Positions 54,190 to 64,000 are shown, numbered from the stretch's first letter. The stretch is 64,000 bases of DNA from JAVMKJ01 sp031732855 (GCA_031732855.1 JAVMKJ010000068.1:57707-121706), one strand, 5' to 3'. Notes: generated by a model from the sequence alone, not told the origin. Numbers and translations: made by a program.

Positions 54190-55448
54190 AGCGGCGCTCC
54201 TACCAGGCGTTCGATTTCGGTCAGACGGAGGCGTTGTTCCAGCAGGGCTTTTAACTGGTCGAAACGCGCTCGCCGCATTTGCCGCTGCGCGTCGAGCAGG
54301 GTGGTGAAATCCACGCGACCGGTTTGATAGCTGGCGAGCGCCGCCTGGAACGTCAGCTCCGCCTGCGGCAGCAGGCTGGTGCGAATGAGCGTTTCCTGTT
54401 CGCGGGCGGCGTCCAGCGCCGCCAGTTGTTCCTGCAAGTCGCCCTGCACCTGATTCGCCATGGCGTCCTGTCGGAGTTGCGCGGCGCTCGCCAGTTCGGC
54501 GGCCTCGCGCTCCTGAGAGCGACGACTGGTCTGTTGCAGCGGGATGTTGACCGACAGCATGATTTCCCAATCCGCCAGCCGGTTGCCGACCTGGATCGGA
54601 GACACGCTCACGGTCAGATCGGGATAACGGTTGGCGCGAACCAAGCGTTGATTCTGTTGGGCAGCGGTAATGGCGGCGGCCTGAGCCAGCAACTCCGGGT
54701 TGGCGCCGAGCGCCCGATCCGCCGCATCCGCCAGCGCGGCCGGTTTAGGCAAGGGGGGTAGCGCTTTCGGTTCGGCCAGCGGCGCGTTCGCCGGCCGGCC
54801 TAACAACGCATTGAGTTTGGCGCGAGCCTGTTGTTGCTCGGTCGCCACCGTGATCAGATCGGCTTTGAGCGTGGTTTGTTCGATCTGCGCCTTTAAGGCA
54901 TCCTGCTGGGGCGTGAGGCCGTTGGCGTGGCGGATTTGGGCAACCCGCTCGACTTCCCGCAGAAACATCAATTCCTCTTTCAGCAGAATCTCGTTCTGTT
55001 GTGCCTGATAACGCTGAATAAACGCAGTGGCGAGCTTGGCCCGCAGCGCGGCGGATAGGGCCGACCGCTGTCGGCGTGCTTTCTCCGCCTCCGCTTCGGC
55101 GACCTGCTGCTTGGACTTCAACTTGCCTCCCAGCGGCAGAGTCTGCGCCACGGTGTACTTCATGGAGCCCACTCGCGATGGGGCCAAGGTAAAGTCACTG
55201 TCGTTGGGAATATCCCGCCATTCGACGCTGAACATCGGATCGGGCAGCGCGCCTGCCGGTTGAATCCGCGCGTCGGCAGCCTCGGTCTCATGTTGCATCG
55301 CCGCAAGTTCAGGATTGTGTTGCTCCGCCCAAGCCAATAATTCGGGCAGAGTGGCCCCCGGCAAATCGGCGGCGGGTTTCGCCGCCTGAACGCCCAGCGG
55401 CAGGACCAGGAACGCCAGCGCGCACCCGGTTTTCCGCAGACTGTGCAT
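54186..55448 (-). CDS. cusC: CusC/CzcC-like outer-membrane channel
   Basis: A 420-residue TolC-family outer-membrane protein with a signal peptide (1-22) and two long helical repeats, each with an N-P-E-L start (H-N-P-E-L-A-A-M near 43 and G-A-N-P-E-L-L-A near 248). It is the first gene of the cusCBA operon and the only outer-membrane channel in the metal island, so it may also serve the CzcA-like pump. No lipobox cysteine is visible. Confidence 0.9.
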   Translation of the reverse strand: MHSLRKTGCALAFLVLPLGVQAAKPAADLPGATLPELLAWAEQHNPELAAMQHETEAADARIQPAGALPDPMFSVEWRDIPNDSDFTLAPSRVGSMKYTVAQTLPLGGKLKSKQQVAEAEAEKARRQRSALSAALRAKLATAFIQRYQAQQNEILLKEELMFLREVERVAQIRHANGLTPQQDALKAQIEQTTLKADLITVATEQQQARAKLNALLGRPANAPLAEPKALPPLPKPAALADAADRALGANPELLAQAAAITAAQQNQRLVRANRYPDLTVSVSPIQVGNRLADWEIMLSVNIPLQQTSRRSQEREAAELASAAQLRQDAMANQVQGDLQEQLAALDAAREQETLIRTSLLPQAELTFQAALASYQTGRVDFTTLLDAQRQMRRARFDQLKALLEQRLRLTEIERLVGAPL

Positions 55449-55547
55449 GAATATCCCCCTGGATTTTTTAGAATTCGCCCGACGACCCGGCGCGACCGGC
55501 GCTCATCCTTCTTGCGTTTTGGGTGTTGGCGGATTTTGTCTTGGAGT

Positions 55548-56219
55548 TCATTGGGCTTCATCCGCGGTGGCGATAAACACATCGTCCACCTCGTTGATAT
55601 GAAAATAGTGGGGTTTGCTGGCGACCGGCAGATCGCACTCGTCCAAGCCGGATTTTTGCAGCACATAAGCGCGCATGGCCGGGTCATCGAGCGCGGCTTC
55701 GTCATTCTCCAGCCAAGCGCGAAGGGTTGGATCGGGCGGCTGGAAAATATGAACTTCGTGGTGCCCGCGTTTCAGGACCGCGTAGACCGGGGGATCGTCG
55801 AATTCCATCAATTTGGTATAACCCATGCCTTCGTACCACCGTGCCGTTTGCCCGACGCTGGATAACACCTTCCTGCCGTGGCCCTTGTAAGCGGGGCCAC
55901 GGGCAAAACGATTGCCTTTTTCCATCGCGTAACGGCATGCGGCCTTCAGCGTGGTGTCGATTCCCGCTCCCGTATTTTTGTGACTATGATTTTTAAGGAT
56001 ATTTTTTGCTAACGTAACTCTGATTAGGCGAAAAAACTCCTTGTAAATCAAGACGCCTGGAACTGCTGTCGGCGTGGTGTCGATGCCGGTTTGTTGGGCG
56101 ACGCCGTTCATCGGGAAGCCCTCTTCAATCATGGAGGTTTCAAGAAAACTATCGGCGACGACCATCGAAAGCCGCGAAATAACGACCGCCGTCGCCTGGA
56201 ATTCGCCAGACTGGATCAT
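55548..56219 (-). CDS. Hypothetical protein, possible VOC-like fold
   Basis: The open frame has up to 223 codons, but only residues from about 100 onward look like a folded protein: W-Y-E-G-M-G-Y-T-K-L followed by a V-Y-A-V-L-K-R-G-H-H-E-V-H-I-F strand, then F-H-I-N-E-V-D-D-V-F near the end. This resembles the strand pattern of glyoxalase/VOC proteins, truncated at the C-terminus; a GNAT-like reading of the W-Y-E segment cannot be excluded. The start is unclear (an internal ATG lies near residue 99). It may be a remnant. Confidence 0.4.
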   Translation of the reverse strand: MIQSGEFQATAVVISRLSMVVADSFLETSMIEEGFPMNGVAQQTGIDTTPTAVPGVLIYKEFFRLIRVTLAKNILKNHSHKNTGAGIDTTLKAACRYAMEKGNRFARGPAYKGHGRKVLSSVGQTARWYEGMGYTKLMEFDDPPVYAVLKRGHHEVHIFQPPDPTLRAWLENDEAALDDPAMRAYVLQKSGLDECDLPVASKPHYFHINEVDDVFIATADEAQ

Positions 56220-56247
56220 GATCGGTCTGAAGATGGAAATCCACGAT

Positions 56248-56562
56248 TTAGCAGATTGGGAAATTATTGGAGTCGTTGAATCCGAGTCTAGGTGTCAGCG
56301 AGCAGTTGTTACCGGTCGTGAGGCGAGCCGGAGACGGTGATGGACCCTCATATTGTGTCGGTGTTTTCCCGCTACCCCAAGAACTTGCAAAGGAGCCGTC
56401 GGGAGGTAGCGCTTGGGGTTTGCTTGCGTAGGCGGCATTCGGCATCGGGCTATCCCTCGTCCAATCCGAACTGCGGTCGTTGAAGGATTCCGCCACGGCG
56501 GAGGTCATGCCGGAGAGACCGGCGATCAAAGCGAAAGTTGAAGCAGCGAGTTGCGTTTTCAT
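56248..56562 (-). CDS. Small secreted protein with C-terminal two-cysteine motif (paralogue 1)
   Basis: A 104-residue exported protein: signal peptide about 1-24 (ending A-V-A), then a Ser/Pro-rich region and the C-terminal motif G-N-N-C-S-L-T-P-R-L-G-F-N-D, followed by N-N-F-P-I-C. The same motif ends the next two proteins upstream. The start has an AGGAATT site also shared with paralogue 2, along with about 80 bases of leader sequence. The function is unknown; position in a copper island and the invariant cysteines suggest metal or redox chemistry in the periplasm. Confidence 0.75.
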   Translation of the reverse strand: MKTQLAASTFALIAGLSGMTSAVAESFNDRSSDWTRDSPMPNAAYASKPQALPPDGSFASSWGSGKTPTQYEGPSPSPARLTTGNNCSLTPRLGFNDSNNFPIC

Positions 56563-56689
56563 GGCAATTCCTCCGAAATCCGGCTAACGATTAGAGTTAG
56601 GCGGTCCCGGCGGATTCGGAAATCCGACCGGGATAGCTTTTGGTACGATCAATCTGGATCACGACTATCCGGCCATTGCAGTTCATGAT

Positions 56690-57010
56690 TCAGCAGGTGG
56701 GAAAATTAGTGACGTCGTTGAATCCGAATCTCGGACTCAGCGAGCAGTTTTTGCCAGTCGTGGGGCGAGCCGGAGACGATTGGAAATCCTTGGATTGCGA
56801 CGGTGTTATCCCTTGGTTCCAAGATCGGGTAGGCGCCTCGTCGCTCCAGGAACGGGTAAATTCGTTCCCCCGCCCGTAGGGGGCTGATTGGGAGGAGGGG
56901 GTGCTCGCAGCGGAATGGCTGCTTGCACTAGACGAGCCCGCTACGACAGGAGTCATGCCGGAGAGACCGACGATCAAAGCAAGAGCTGAAATAGCGAGTT
57001 GCGTTTTCAT
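56690..57010 (-). CDS. Small secreted protein with C-terminal two-cysteine motif (paralogue 2)
   Basis: A 106-residue exported protein with a signal peptide nearly identical to paralogue 1 (M-K-T-Q-L-A at the start, G-L-S-G-M-T near 15-20). The middle is Ser-rich and unlike its sister, but the end repeats G-K-N-C-S-L-S-P-R-F-G-F-N-D and N-F-P-T-C. ATG 57010 is chosen because of the GGAGGAATT site and signal peptide; the longer frame is leader. Both genes arose by tandem duplication that included the leader. Confidence 0.78.
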   Translation of the reverse strand: MKTQLAISALALIVGLSGMTPVVAGSSSASSHSAASTPSSQSAPYGRGNEFTRSWSDEAPTRSWNQGITPSQSKDFQSSPARPTTGKNCSLSPRFGFNDVTNFPTC

Positions 57011-57101
57011 GGCAATTCCTCCGAAATCCGGGTAACGATCAGGGCTAGGCGACCCCGACAGATTCGGAAATCCGACCGGGATAGCCTTTAGCGCGATGTA
57101 T

Positions 57102-57449
57102 TCAGCATGAATGCTCAAAGCTGTTGTGTTGGTTAAACCCCGCCATGGGTTTCAGGTTGCAATTTTTACCCACCGATTGCACGGTGCTGGCGGGAGGCTG
57201 GTTGGTTGAACTTCCCTCGGAACGGGCCTTGGTCGTGCCGGTGAGCCACTCGACGCCATATTGCGATCCCTTGTTCCAGCCAGGGCGGGGAACCGGCATT
57301 TCCGTCGAGTTCGCTGGCGCGGTCTGTACCCTTTCGGTTTGATTTGGAAATATTTGGGCTGGAGTATGGCTGCCGCTGTCGGCATAAGCCGCGCCCGTTA
57401 CTGCAAAACCCAAAGCCGCGCTTACAACAATCAACTTGGTCTTTTTCAT
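57102..57449 (-). CDS. Small secreted protein, hybrid paralogue 3
   Basis: A 115-residue exported protein with a signal peptide (about 1-23). After it comes A-D-S-G-S-H-T-P-A-Q-I-F-P-N, shared with paralogue 4, while the C-terminus G-K-N-C-N-L-K-P-M-A-G-F-N and F-E-H-S-C is shared with paralogues 1 and 2. It therefore links the two halves of the family. The end gains a His next to the last Cys. The upstream leader shares a CAATGCAAAGCAATA string with paralogue 4. Confidence 0.78.
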   Translation of the reverse strand: MKKTKLIVVSAALGFAVTGAAYADSGSHTPAQIFPNQTERVQTAPANSTEMPVPRPGWNKGSQYGVEWLTGTTKARSEGSSTNQPPASTVQSVGKNCNLKPMAGFNQHNSFEHSC

Positions 57450-57539
57450 GATGAGTTCCTTTGGACAGGTATTCGGTTGGCGTATTGCTTTGCATTGATG
57501 GAGAGCCGCGTTGCAAGCGGCATTCGAGCATGCTGGATT

Positions 57540-57827
57540 TTATTTCGAATTCCACCCCCATTCCCGCAGCGAGGGGTAAGAAGATGCATCGGTCGGATGT
57601 TCGTGGGCATGGGGGGTAACAGCCTTCGACCAATCCCGGCCACTCCGATCCTGGCCGCCATCGTTATGATGATTATCCTGAGCAGTCACGGTAACGCGAG
57701 GGCTGTCGCTGGGCGGGTTCGGAAAGACCTGAGCCGGGTTGTGACCGCCGCTGTCGGCATAAGCCGCGCCGGCCATCGCGAAACTCAACAGCGCACCGGC
57801 GATCATCGAACGGGTGGTTTTCATCAT
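57540..57827 (-). CDS. Small secreted protein, paralogue 4 lacking the cysteine motif
   Basis: A 95-residue exported protein: signal peptide about 1-24, then A-D-S-G-G-H-N-P-A-Q-V-F-P-N as in paralogue 3, then a His/Asp-rich region (D-N-H-H-N-D, H-A-H-E-H) in place of the two-cysteine end. The histidines are good metal ligands. It is the promoter-proximal gene of the small-protein group and follows a sigma-54-like promoter. ATG 57824 is an equally possible start. Confidence 0.72.
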   Translation of the reverse strand: MMKTTRSMIAGALLSFAMAGAAYADSGGHNPAQVFPNPPSDSPRVTVTAQDNHHNDGGQDRSGRDWSKAVTPHAHEHPTDASSYPSLREWGWNSK

Positions 57828-57887
57828 CGCTTTCTCCTTGGAAAACTAGGTTGGGTTATTGCTTTGCATTGCTGCTGACAGGTAATA

Positions 57888-57903
57888 GGCAGATACCGTG
57901 CCA
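57888..57903 (-). promoter_or_regulatory. Sigma-54-type -24/-12 promoter
   Basis: The minus strand reads TGGCACGGTATCTGCC, close to the sigma-54 consensus TGGCACG-N4-TTGCA with the invariant GG and GC in correct spacing. It lies about 60 bases upstream of paralogue 4. A sigma-54-dependent response regulator with a GAFTGA motif is encoded about 1.5 kb upstream. The rest of 57828-58059 is AT-rich without further recognised sites. Confidence 0.6.
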
Positions 57904-58059
57904 ACCCGATTTTTAATTTCAACTAATTTATTATTAAGTATTTTTTATTAATTTCAGCATTAACGTTAGCGCGATGGATGCCCCAGCGCATTAAACGATT
58001 CGTTAAAACCTTATCGAAGCGTTAAACGCTGGCCAGCGATCGATGGTTGATGGCGAGGC

Positions 58060-59415
58060 TCAGGAAACGAACGGCGGCAGGGTCAGGCGAAAGCGGGTGC
58101 CGTGGGGTCCGGTCTCGACCAGGGACAGATCGCCGCCGTGAGCGCGGGCGATATCGCGGCTGGTGGCGAGACCGAGGCCGTTCCCGCCGGCCTTGGCCGA
58201 GCCGATGAAGGGTTCGAACAGGCGAGCGCGAGCCGCTTCCGGCAAGCCGGGACCGTCGTCGGTGATCTCGATGGTCCAGCCGACAGCGGTGGAGCGCGCC
58301 ACGAGATGGGCCTGTCGGGCGCCGGCCTCGTGACTGTTCGCCAGGAGGTTACCCAACACCCGCGCCAGCCGTTCGGGGTCGCCGCTGACCGTTGCGTCGG
58401 GCGGCACGTCGGCGGTTGCTTGAAACGCCGGCGGTCGCGCGGCGGCGGCGGCGGCTTGCGCGCACAATGCGGCCAAGTCGATGCGCTCGCGCTGCGCGAC
58501 CGGCGTCTCGCCGCGCGCCAGATCCAGCGTGCTAGCGCACAGATGCACCGCCCGCCGCACCGATTGCGCCAGCAATTCGGCCAGTTGCCGGCTACGCGGA
58601 TCGGCGGCGTCGGCCAGCCGCGCCGAGGTGAACGATACGGTAGCCAGGATGCTTTTCAGATCGTGGTGGATACGCGCCACCGCCCCGCCGATAGCCGCCA
58701 ATCGCGCCTCGCGTTTCAACGCGGTTTGCACCTCGACTTCCATCGTGGCCAAAGAACGTTGCAACGCGCCGATTTCGTCGGCACGGAAGGGCGGTCGCGG
58801 CGGTGGCGTGTGATAAGGATCGGCCTGGAAGGCCGCCAGTTGCGCGGTCAAACGACCGACCGGGCGCAACAGCAGGCGAATCAGCCCCAGTTGCACCAGA
58901 CCGGCGGTGAACAGCGAAATCGCCAGCGACAGCCACAGCGCTTCGCTTGCATGATGGCGTACCGCCCGCCGCAGCGCCGCCGCATCGAGCGTGACGGCGA
59001 TCCACAGGCCCTGCATGCCCTCGCCGGGAGGTGCGCCACTGACCCTCAGCAAGCCCTGACCGTCGTCGAATAGCACCTGCAAGGTGCGGAGCAGACGCTG
59101 CCCCAGCGGTTCCCGGTCCAGCCGGATATCGCGTTCGACCGGGGCGAGCGTGCCGAGCCGCAATTCGGCGTCGTCGGACCGAACCTCGATGCCGACAAGG
59201 TGCGCCCGTTCGAGCAGCGTCGCCGTCTGGGCGGCAGTCAAGGTCCCGCCCGCGCGGAGGGCGAGGGTCGCCATGTAGGCATCGATCAACCGGTGTTCGA
59301 GGTATTCGGTGCGAAAAGCGACCAAGCCGGGCAGATGCACCAGCGCGCCGCAAGCCGTGACCAGGGTGGCCACCAGCAGGAAAACCCGCAGGGACAGACG
59401 CGACAGCAGCGGCAT
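58060..59415 (-). CDS. Sensor histidine kinase of the metal island
   Basis: A 451-residue membrane kinase. Two membrane helices (about 8-28 and 160-182) enclose a periplasmic sensor domain, followed by a HAMP-like segment and a kinase core: H box A-R-I-H-H-D-L-K near 250-257, N box L-G-N-L-L-A-N-S-H-E, G1 box D-D-G-P-G-L and G2 box G-N-G-L-G-L-A. ATG 59415 lies two bases after the regulator stop. It should phosphorylate the NtrC-type regulator upstream in the same operon. The signal is unknown; copper or silver is the contextual guess. Confidence 0.9.
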   Translation of the reverse strand: MPLLSRLSLRVFLLVATLVTACGALVHLPGLVAFRTEYLEHRLIDAYMATLALRAGGTLTAAQTATLLERAHLVGIEVRSDDAELRLGTLAPVERDIRLDREPLGQRLLRTLQVLFDDGQGLLRVSGAPPGEGMQGLWIAVTLDAAALRRAVRHHASEALWLSLAISLFTAGLVQLGLIRLLLRPVGRLTAQLAAFQADPYHTPPPRPPFRADEIGALQRSLATMEVEVQTALKREARLAAIGGAVARIHHDLKSILATVSFTSARLADAADPRSRQLAELLAQSVRRAVHLCASTLDLARGETPVAQRERIDLAALCAQAAAAAARPPAFQATADVPPDATVSGDPERLARVLGNLLANSHEAGARQAHLVARSTAVGWTIEITDDGPGLPEAARARLFEPFIGSAKAGGNGLGLATSRDIARAHGGDLSLVETGPHGTRFRLTLPPFVS

Positions 59416-59417
59416 GG

Positions 59418-60787
<1,370 letters not shown>

Positions 60788-60788
<1 letters not shown>

Positions 60789-61219
60789 TAGCCCTCCTCC
60801 AGCGATTCGACGCCGACATCGCCGCGAAAGGCGTCGAGGATCGGACAGGGTTCGGCGGACCGGCCGTGGACGCAATGCGCGATCCGTTCGACCAGGACGC
60901 GGCGCATGGCCCGCAGATCGGCGATGCGGGCATCCAAATCGGCCACCTTGATTTCGGCCAGGGCGCGCGCCCGATCCCGATCACGGATGGCGTCCAGGGC
61001 GAGCAACTGGGCGATTTCCTCCAGCGTGAAACCCAGCCGCTGCGCCCGGCGGATAAAGCGCAACCGGTCGCGATCGGCGTCCGTATAGCGGCGAATCGTC
61101 CCGTAACGGCGTTCCGGCGTCGCCAGCAAGCCGCGCCGTTGGTAGTAGCGCACGGTCTCGACATGGACACCCGTGGCTTTGGCCAGTTCGCCGACCGTCA
61201 ACGAAAGCGATTTTTTCAT
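60788..61219 (-). CDS. MerR-family metal-responsive regulator
   Basis: A 143-residue MerR-type activator with an N-terminal winged helix (T-V-G-E-L-A-K-A-T-G-V near 8-18, then V-R-Y-Y-Q-R-R-G-L-L) and a dimerisation helix. Metal-loop cysteines are Cys116 and Cys125 (H-C-V-H-G-R-S-A-E-P-C-P), with the eight-residue spacing of mercury MerR. The third cysteine of divalent-metal sensors near position 82 is absent, as in monovalent sensors such as CueR, whose loop is one residue shorter. Cu/Ag sensing fits the context. It is first in an operon with the two-component system. Confidence 0.88.
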
Positions 61220-61221
61220 GC

Positions 61222-61253
61222 TTGACTCCGTACTCGAGTACAGAAGTAAAGAT
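61222..61253 (+). promoter_or_regulatory. MerR-type promoter and operator of the copper ATPase gene
   Basis: TTGACT (61222-61227) and TAAAGA (61247-61252) are 19 bases apart, the overlong spacing that MerR-family proteins correct by DNA twisting. The spacer holds a perfect 12-base palindrome GTACTCGAGTAC (61230-61241). It faces the ATPase gene, and merR starts three bases away on the other strand, so both are controlled from here. Confidence 0.85.
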
Positions 61254-61289
61254 AGGGCATCTAACCTGTATTGACGAGGAGGACACCCG

Positions 61290-63629
61290 ATGAACACCCC
61301 CGCGCCTTCCTGCGAACATGGCCATCACGCTGCCCATGTCCACCATCACCATCCCGTTCATCCGGCAAAGTCGGCGATCGAGACGCCGACCCCTGCGCCA
61401 GGGACGATCTATACCTGCCCCATGCACCCGGAGATTCGCCAGGAAGGGCCGGGCAGTTGCCCCAAGTGCGGCATGGCCTTGGAGCCGGCGGGCATCTCCG
61501 CGCCGGCGAGCAAAATCGAGTACACCTGCCCCATGCATCCGGAGATCGTGCGGGACGAGCCAGGGAACTGCCCGATCTGCGGCATGGCGCTGGAACCGCG
61601 CACGGTGACTCTCGATGAGGAGGAAAGTCCGGAACTCCGGGACATGACCCGGCGCTTCTGGATCGGCGTCCTGTTGACCGTTCCGCTGATCGTCGTTGCC
61701 ATGGGCCGACATGTTCCGGGCATGCCGTTCGATGGGCTGGCTTCGTCGCGCGGTCTGAACTGGCTGGAGCTGCTTTTGGCCACGCCGGTGGTGCTGTGGG
61801 GCGGCTGGCCGTTCTTCGAGCGGGGCTGGCAGTCCCTGATCAACCGCAGCCTCAACATGTTTACCTTGATCGCTCTGGGCGTGGGCGTGGCGTATGGCTA
61901 CAGCACCGTGGCCGTCCTGTTCCCGACCCTCTTTCCCACTGCGTTTCGCGATGCCCACGGCGAAGTCGCCGTTTACTTCGAGGCCGCCGCCGTCATCGTG
62001 ACGCTCGTCCTGCTGGGACAGGTGCTGGAGCTGCGGGCGCGCCAGCGAACCGGCGCCGCCATCAAGGCGTTGCTGGGCCTGGCGCCGAAAACCGCTCGGC
62101 GGATCAATGCCGACGGCAACGATGAGGACGTGCCGCTGGATCGCATCCAGCCCGGTGACCGCCTGCGGGTCCGGCCTGGCGAGAAGATCCCGGTCGACGG
62201 CATCGTGCGGGAAGGCCACGGCAGCGTGGACGAGTCCATGGTCACCGGCGAGCCGATCCCGGTCGAGAAAAACCCTGGCGACCCAGTCATCGGCGCCACG
62301 GTCAACGGCGCCGGCAGCCTGATCATGGAAGCGCAACGGGTCGGCGCCGACACCTTGCTCTCCCAAATCGTGCATCTGGTGGCGCAAGCCCAACGCAGCC
62401 GCGCGCCCATCCAGAAGCTGGCCGACCAGGTCGCCGGCTATTTTGTGCCCGCCGTCGTGGCGGTCGCTCTGCTCACCTTGATCGTCTGGGCGATTTTCGG
62501 GCCGCCCCCGACCATGGCCTACGCCATCATCAACGCCGTGGCGGTGCTCATCATCGCCTGTCCCTGCGCGCTGGGTTTGGCCACCCCCATGTCGGTCATG
62601 ACCGCCACCGGCAAGGGCGCCACGGTCGGGGTGTTGTTTAAAAACGCCGAGGCCATCGAATTGATGCGCCACATCGACACCCTGGTGGTGGACAAGACCG
62701 GCACCCTGACCGAGGGCAAACCCCAGTTGGTGACGACGGTGCCCGCGTCGAATCTGGATGAGGCGACTCTGTTACGGCTGGCCGCGACGCTGGAACGGGG
62801 CAGCGAGCATCCGCTGGCCGCCGCCATCGTCGGCGGCGCTCGGGAGCGAGGCATCATGCTCGGCCAGGCCGAACGCTTCGAGTCGGTGACCGGCCAAGGC
62901 GTGACGGGCTGGGTGGACGATCATCGGATCGCCCTGGGCAACCGGACGTTGCTGCAAGCCCTGAACGTCGATCCGGGCGCTCTGGAAGACGAGGCGGAAC
63001 GGCTACGGGCCGATGGCCAGACCGTGATGTTCGTCGTGGTGGATGGTCGGATCGCGGGCCTGCTGGGTGTCGCCGATCCCATCAAGCCAACGACGCCCGA
63101 CGCCATCCGGGCGCTCCATGCCGAGGGACTGAACATCGTCATGCTGACCGGCGACAGCGAAACCACGGCCCGAGCGGTGGCGCGGAAACTCGGCCTGGAT
63201 CAGGTGATCGCCGGCGTGCTGCCGGATCAGAAGGCGGAACAGATCAAAGCGCTGCAACGAGAAGGCCGCCGGGTCGCGATGGCCGGCGACGGCGTCAACG
63301 ATGCGCCCGCGCTGGCGCAAGCCCAGGTCGGCATCGCCATGGGCACCGGCACCGACGTGGCCATGGAAAGCGCCGGCGTGACCCTGGTCAAGGGCGATCT
63401 GAACGGCATCGTCCGCGCCCGGCACCTGAGCCGCGCTACCCTGCGCAACATCCGCCAGAACCTGTTCTTCGCGTTCGCGTACAACGCGCTCGGAGTGCCA
63501 ATAGCGGCGGGCGTGCTGTATCCCGCCTTCGGCATCCTGCTCTCGCCGATGCTCGCGGCGGCGGCCATGAGCGTCAGTTCGGTGTCGGTGGTCTACAACG
63601 CCTTGCGTTTGCGCTCGGCGGCGATTTGA
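61290..63629 (+). CDS. copA: CopA/SilP-type P1B copper/silver ATPase
   Basis: A 779-residue metal-pumping P-type ATPase that starts after a strong GAGGAGGA site. The N-terminus has a His-rich stretch (10-25) and two heavy-metal-binding domains with Y-T-C-P-M-H-P-E-I and C-P-K/I-C-G-M-A-L-E-P (about 41-65 and 78-103), instead of classical HMA domains. The transport site C-P-C lies near 425, the phosphorylation motif D-K-T-G-T near 469, and Y-N plus M-S-V-S-S near the C-terminus mark Cu(I)/Ag(I) specificity (P1B-1). It exports metal from the cytoplasm to the periplasm, where CusCBA can remove it. Confidence 0.94.
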   Translation: MNTPAPSCEHGHHAAHVHHHHPVHPAKSAIETPTPAPGTIYTCPMHPEIRQEGPGSCPKCGMALEPAGISAPASKIEYTCPMHPEIVRDEPGNCPICGMALEPRTVTLDEEESPELRDMTRRFWIGVLLTVPLIVVAMGRHVPGMPFDGLASSRGLNWLELLLATPVVLWGGWPFFERGWQSLINRSLNMFTLIALGVGVAYGYSTVAVLFPTLFPTAFRDAHGEVAVYFEAAAVIVTLVLLGQVLELRARQRTGAAIKALLGLAPKTARRINADGNDEDVPLDRIQPGDRLRVRPGEKIPVDGIVREGHGSVDESMVTGEPIPVEKNPGDPVIGATVNGAGSLIMEAQRVGADTLLSQIVHLVAQAQRSRAPIQKLADQVAGYFVPAVVAVALLTLIVWAIFGPPPTMAYAIINAVAVLIIACPCALGLATPMSVMTATGKGATVGVLFKNAEAIELMRHIDTLVVDKTGTLTEGKPQLVTTVPASNLDEATLLRLAATLERGSEHPLAAAIVGGARERGIMLGQAERFESVTGQGVTGWVDDHRIALGNRTLLQALNVDPGALEDEAERLRADGQTVMFVVVDGRIAGLLGVADPIKPTTPDAIRALHAEGLNIVMLTGDSETTARAVARKLGLDQVIAGVLPDQKAEQIKALQREGRRVAMAGDGVNDAPALAQAQVGIAMGTGTDVAMESAGVTLVKGDLNGIVRARHLSRATLRNIRQNLFFAFAYNALGVPIAAGVLYPAFGILLSPMLAAAAMSVSSVSVVYNALRLRSAAI

Positions 63630-63952
63630 GCCGAGCCGACCACGGACATTGATCTGATCTTTGTCGCGTCGACCGCCGCCAGGCCGTGATCAATCCGGTG
63701 CGATACGGCTGATGTTCTCGGCGGCGGTCCGTCATCCTCACCGCCAGCCGCTCGCGCCCATCGCGCGCCCGATATGGTTTCATGGCCTTGGCTTGCATAC
63801 GCCTCTCCTCACCGCATGGGCGCGCTCTGGGCAGAATGCGCCTGCGGCTCAGGGGCGATCAATCGGGAGAACGGGGCCGGTGCCCGCTGCTCAGAGACTG
63901 CGCACGGGGGCCACGGGAACGCCAGAGGGGCTGAATCACCTCAAAAGTTAAA
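63630..63952. other. Region downstream of copA without a supported gene
   Basis: Only weak open frames are present. A minus-strand frame at 63574-63798 encodes an Arg-rich peptide without recognisable features and overlaps copA. I see no RNA gene or transposon end here. Confidence 0.4.
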
Positions 63953-63974
63953 TGACCCCCGGCAAAGCCGGGGG
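63953..63974. terminator. GC-rich stem-loop, possible terminator
   Basis: CCCCCGGC-AAA-GCCGGGGG forms an eight-base-pair perfect stem (63954-63972) with a three-base loop. It is followed by CTTATT, not a full T-run, so rho-independent termination is plausible but weak. It lies 325 bases after copA. Confidence 0.5.
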
Positions 63975-64000
63975 CTTATTGGATGAGCGCCTCAAAGGCG

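Noticed and set aside
63574..63798. Small Arg-rich minus-strand open frame after copA
   Set aside because: It overlaps the copA end, has no recognisable feature and no clear ribosome site.

Overview
The window is GC-rich DNA (roughly two-thirds G+C over most of its length) with dense, overlapping genes of gammaproteobacterial character. The mix of a Dot/Icm-type (type IVB) secretion or conjugation apparatus, PrlF/YhaV, BrnTA-like and PIN toxin modules, an RNA-repair locus and a large copper/silver island suggests accessory DNA of an environmental gammaproteobacterium. No rRNA, tRNA or housekeeping gene is present to fix the taxon.

Layout. (1) 1-20161: a partial amidohydrolase and a cupin protein, then one arm of a type IVB system: dotI-dotH-dotG-dotF (11489 down to 7596), a lytic transglycosylase, several unrecognised genes and a prlF-yhaV toxin-antitoxin pair. 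Divergent from dotI is a four-gene operon (11590-20161) with a YqaJ-type exonuclease, an unknown protein, a 1707-residue DNA methyltransferase-helicase of DarB/strawberry-notch type and a small unknown protein. (2) 20161-31600: a MITE-like element, then an RNA-repair locus of a polynucleotide kinase-like protein, a Thg1-like 3'-5' polymerase and an RlaP-type nucleotidyltransferase. The RlaP gene is split into three pieces, by an IS1182-family element at 20550-22306 and by a 7.3-kb segment at 22550-29869. That segment carries decayed IS66 genes and a complete type II CBASS antiphage operon (capV, DncV-like cyclase, cap2, cap3), preceded by a GHKL-ATPase/STAS-like gene pair. (3) 31672-33770: a frameshifted metallo-beta-lactamase-fold gene and a PIN/HTH toxin-antitoxin pair. 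(4) 33909-40210: a 91-bp MITE, then the second arm of the type IVB system, icmT, dotB, dotC, dotD and dotO. (5) 40450-41846: broken toxin-antitoxin remnants and a Tn3 transposase tail. (6) 41992-63629: a metal-resistance island with two heavy-metal RND systems (one CzcA-like, one clear CusCBA), histidine-rich periplasmic proteins, an EamA transporter with a histidine-rich tail, four related small secreted proteins, a MerR regulator in an operon with an NtrC-type two-component system, and a divergent CopA/SilP-type copper ATPase.

The nine recognised type IVB parts (DotB, C, D, F, G, H, I, O and IcmT) cover the inner-membrane/outer-membrane core and two ATPases. The coupling protein DotL, DotA and a relaxase are not in the window, so conjugation and effector secretion cannot be told apart here. 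The parts I rate most worth checking are the GHKL/STAS pair joined to CBASS, the doubly disrupted RlaP gene with its insertion signatures, the shared 8-bp tandem repeat arrays, the small secreted protein family behind a sigma-54-like promoter, and the unknown protein between the exonuclease and the methyltransferase-helicase.
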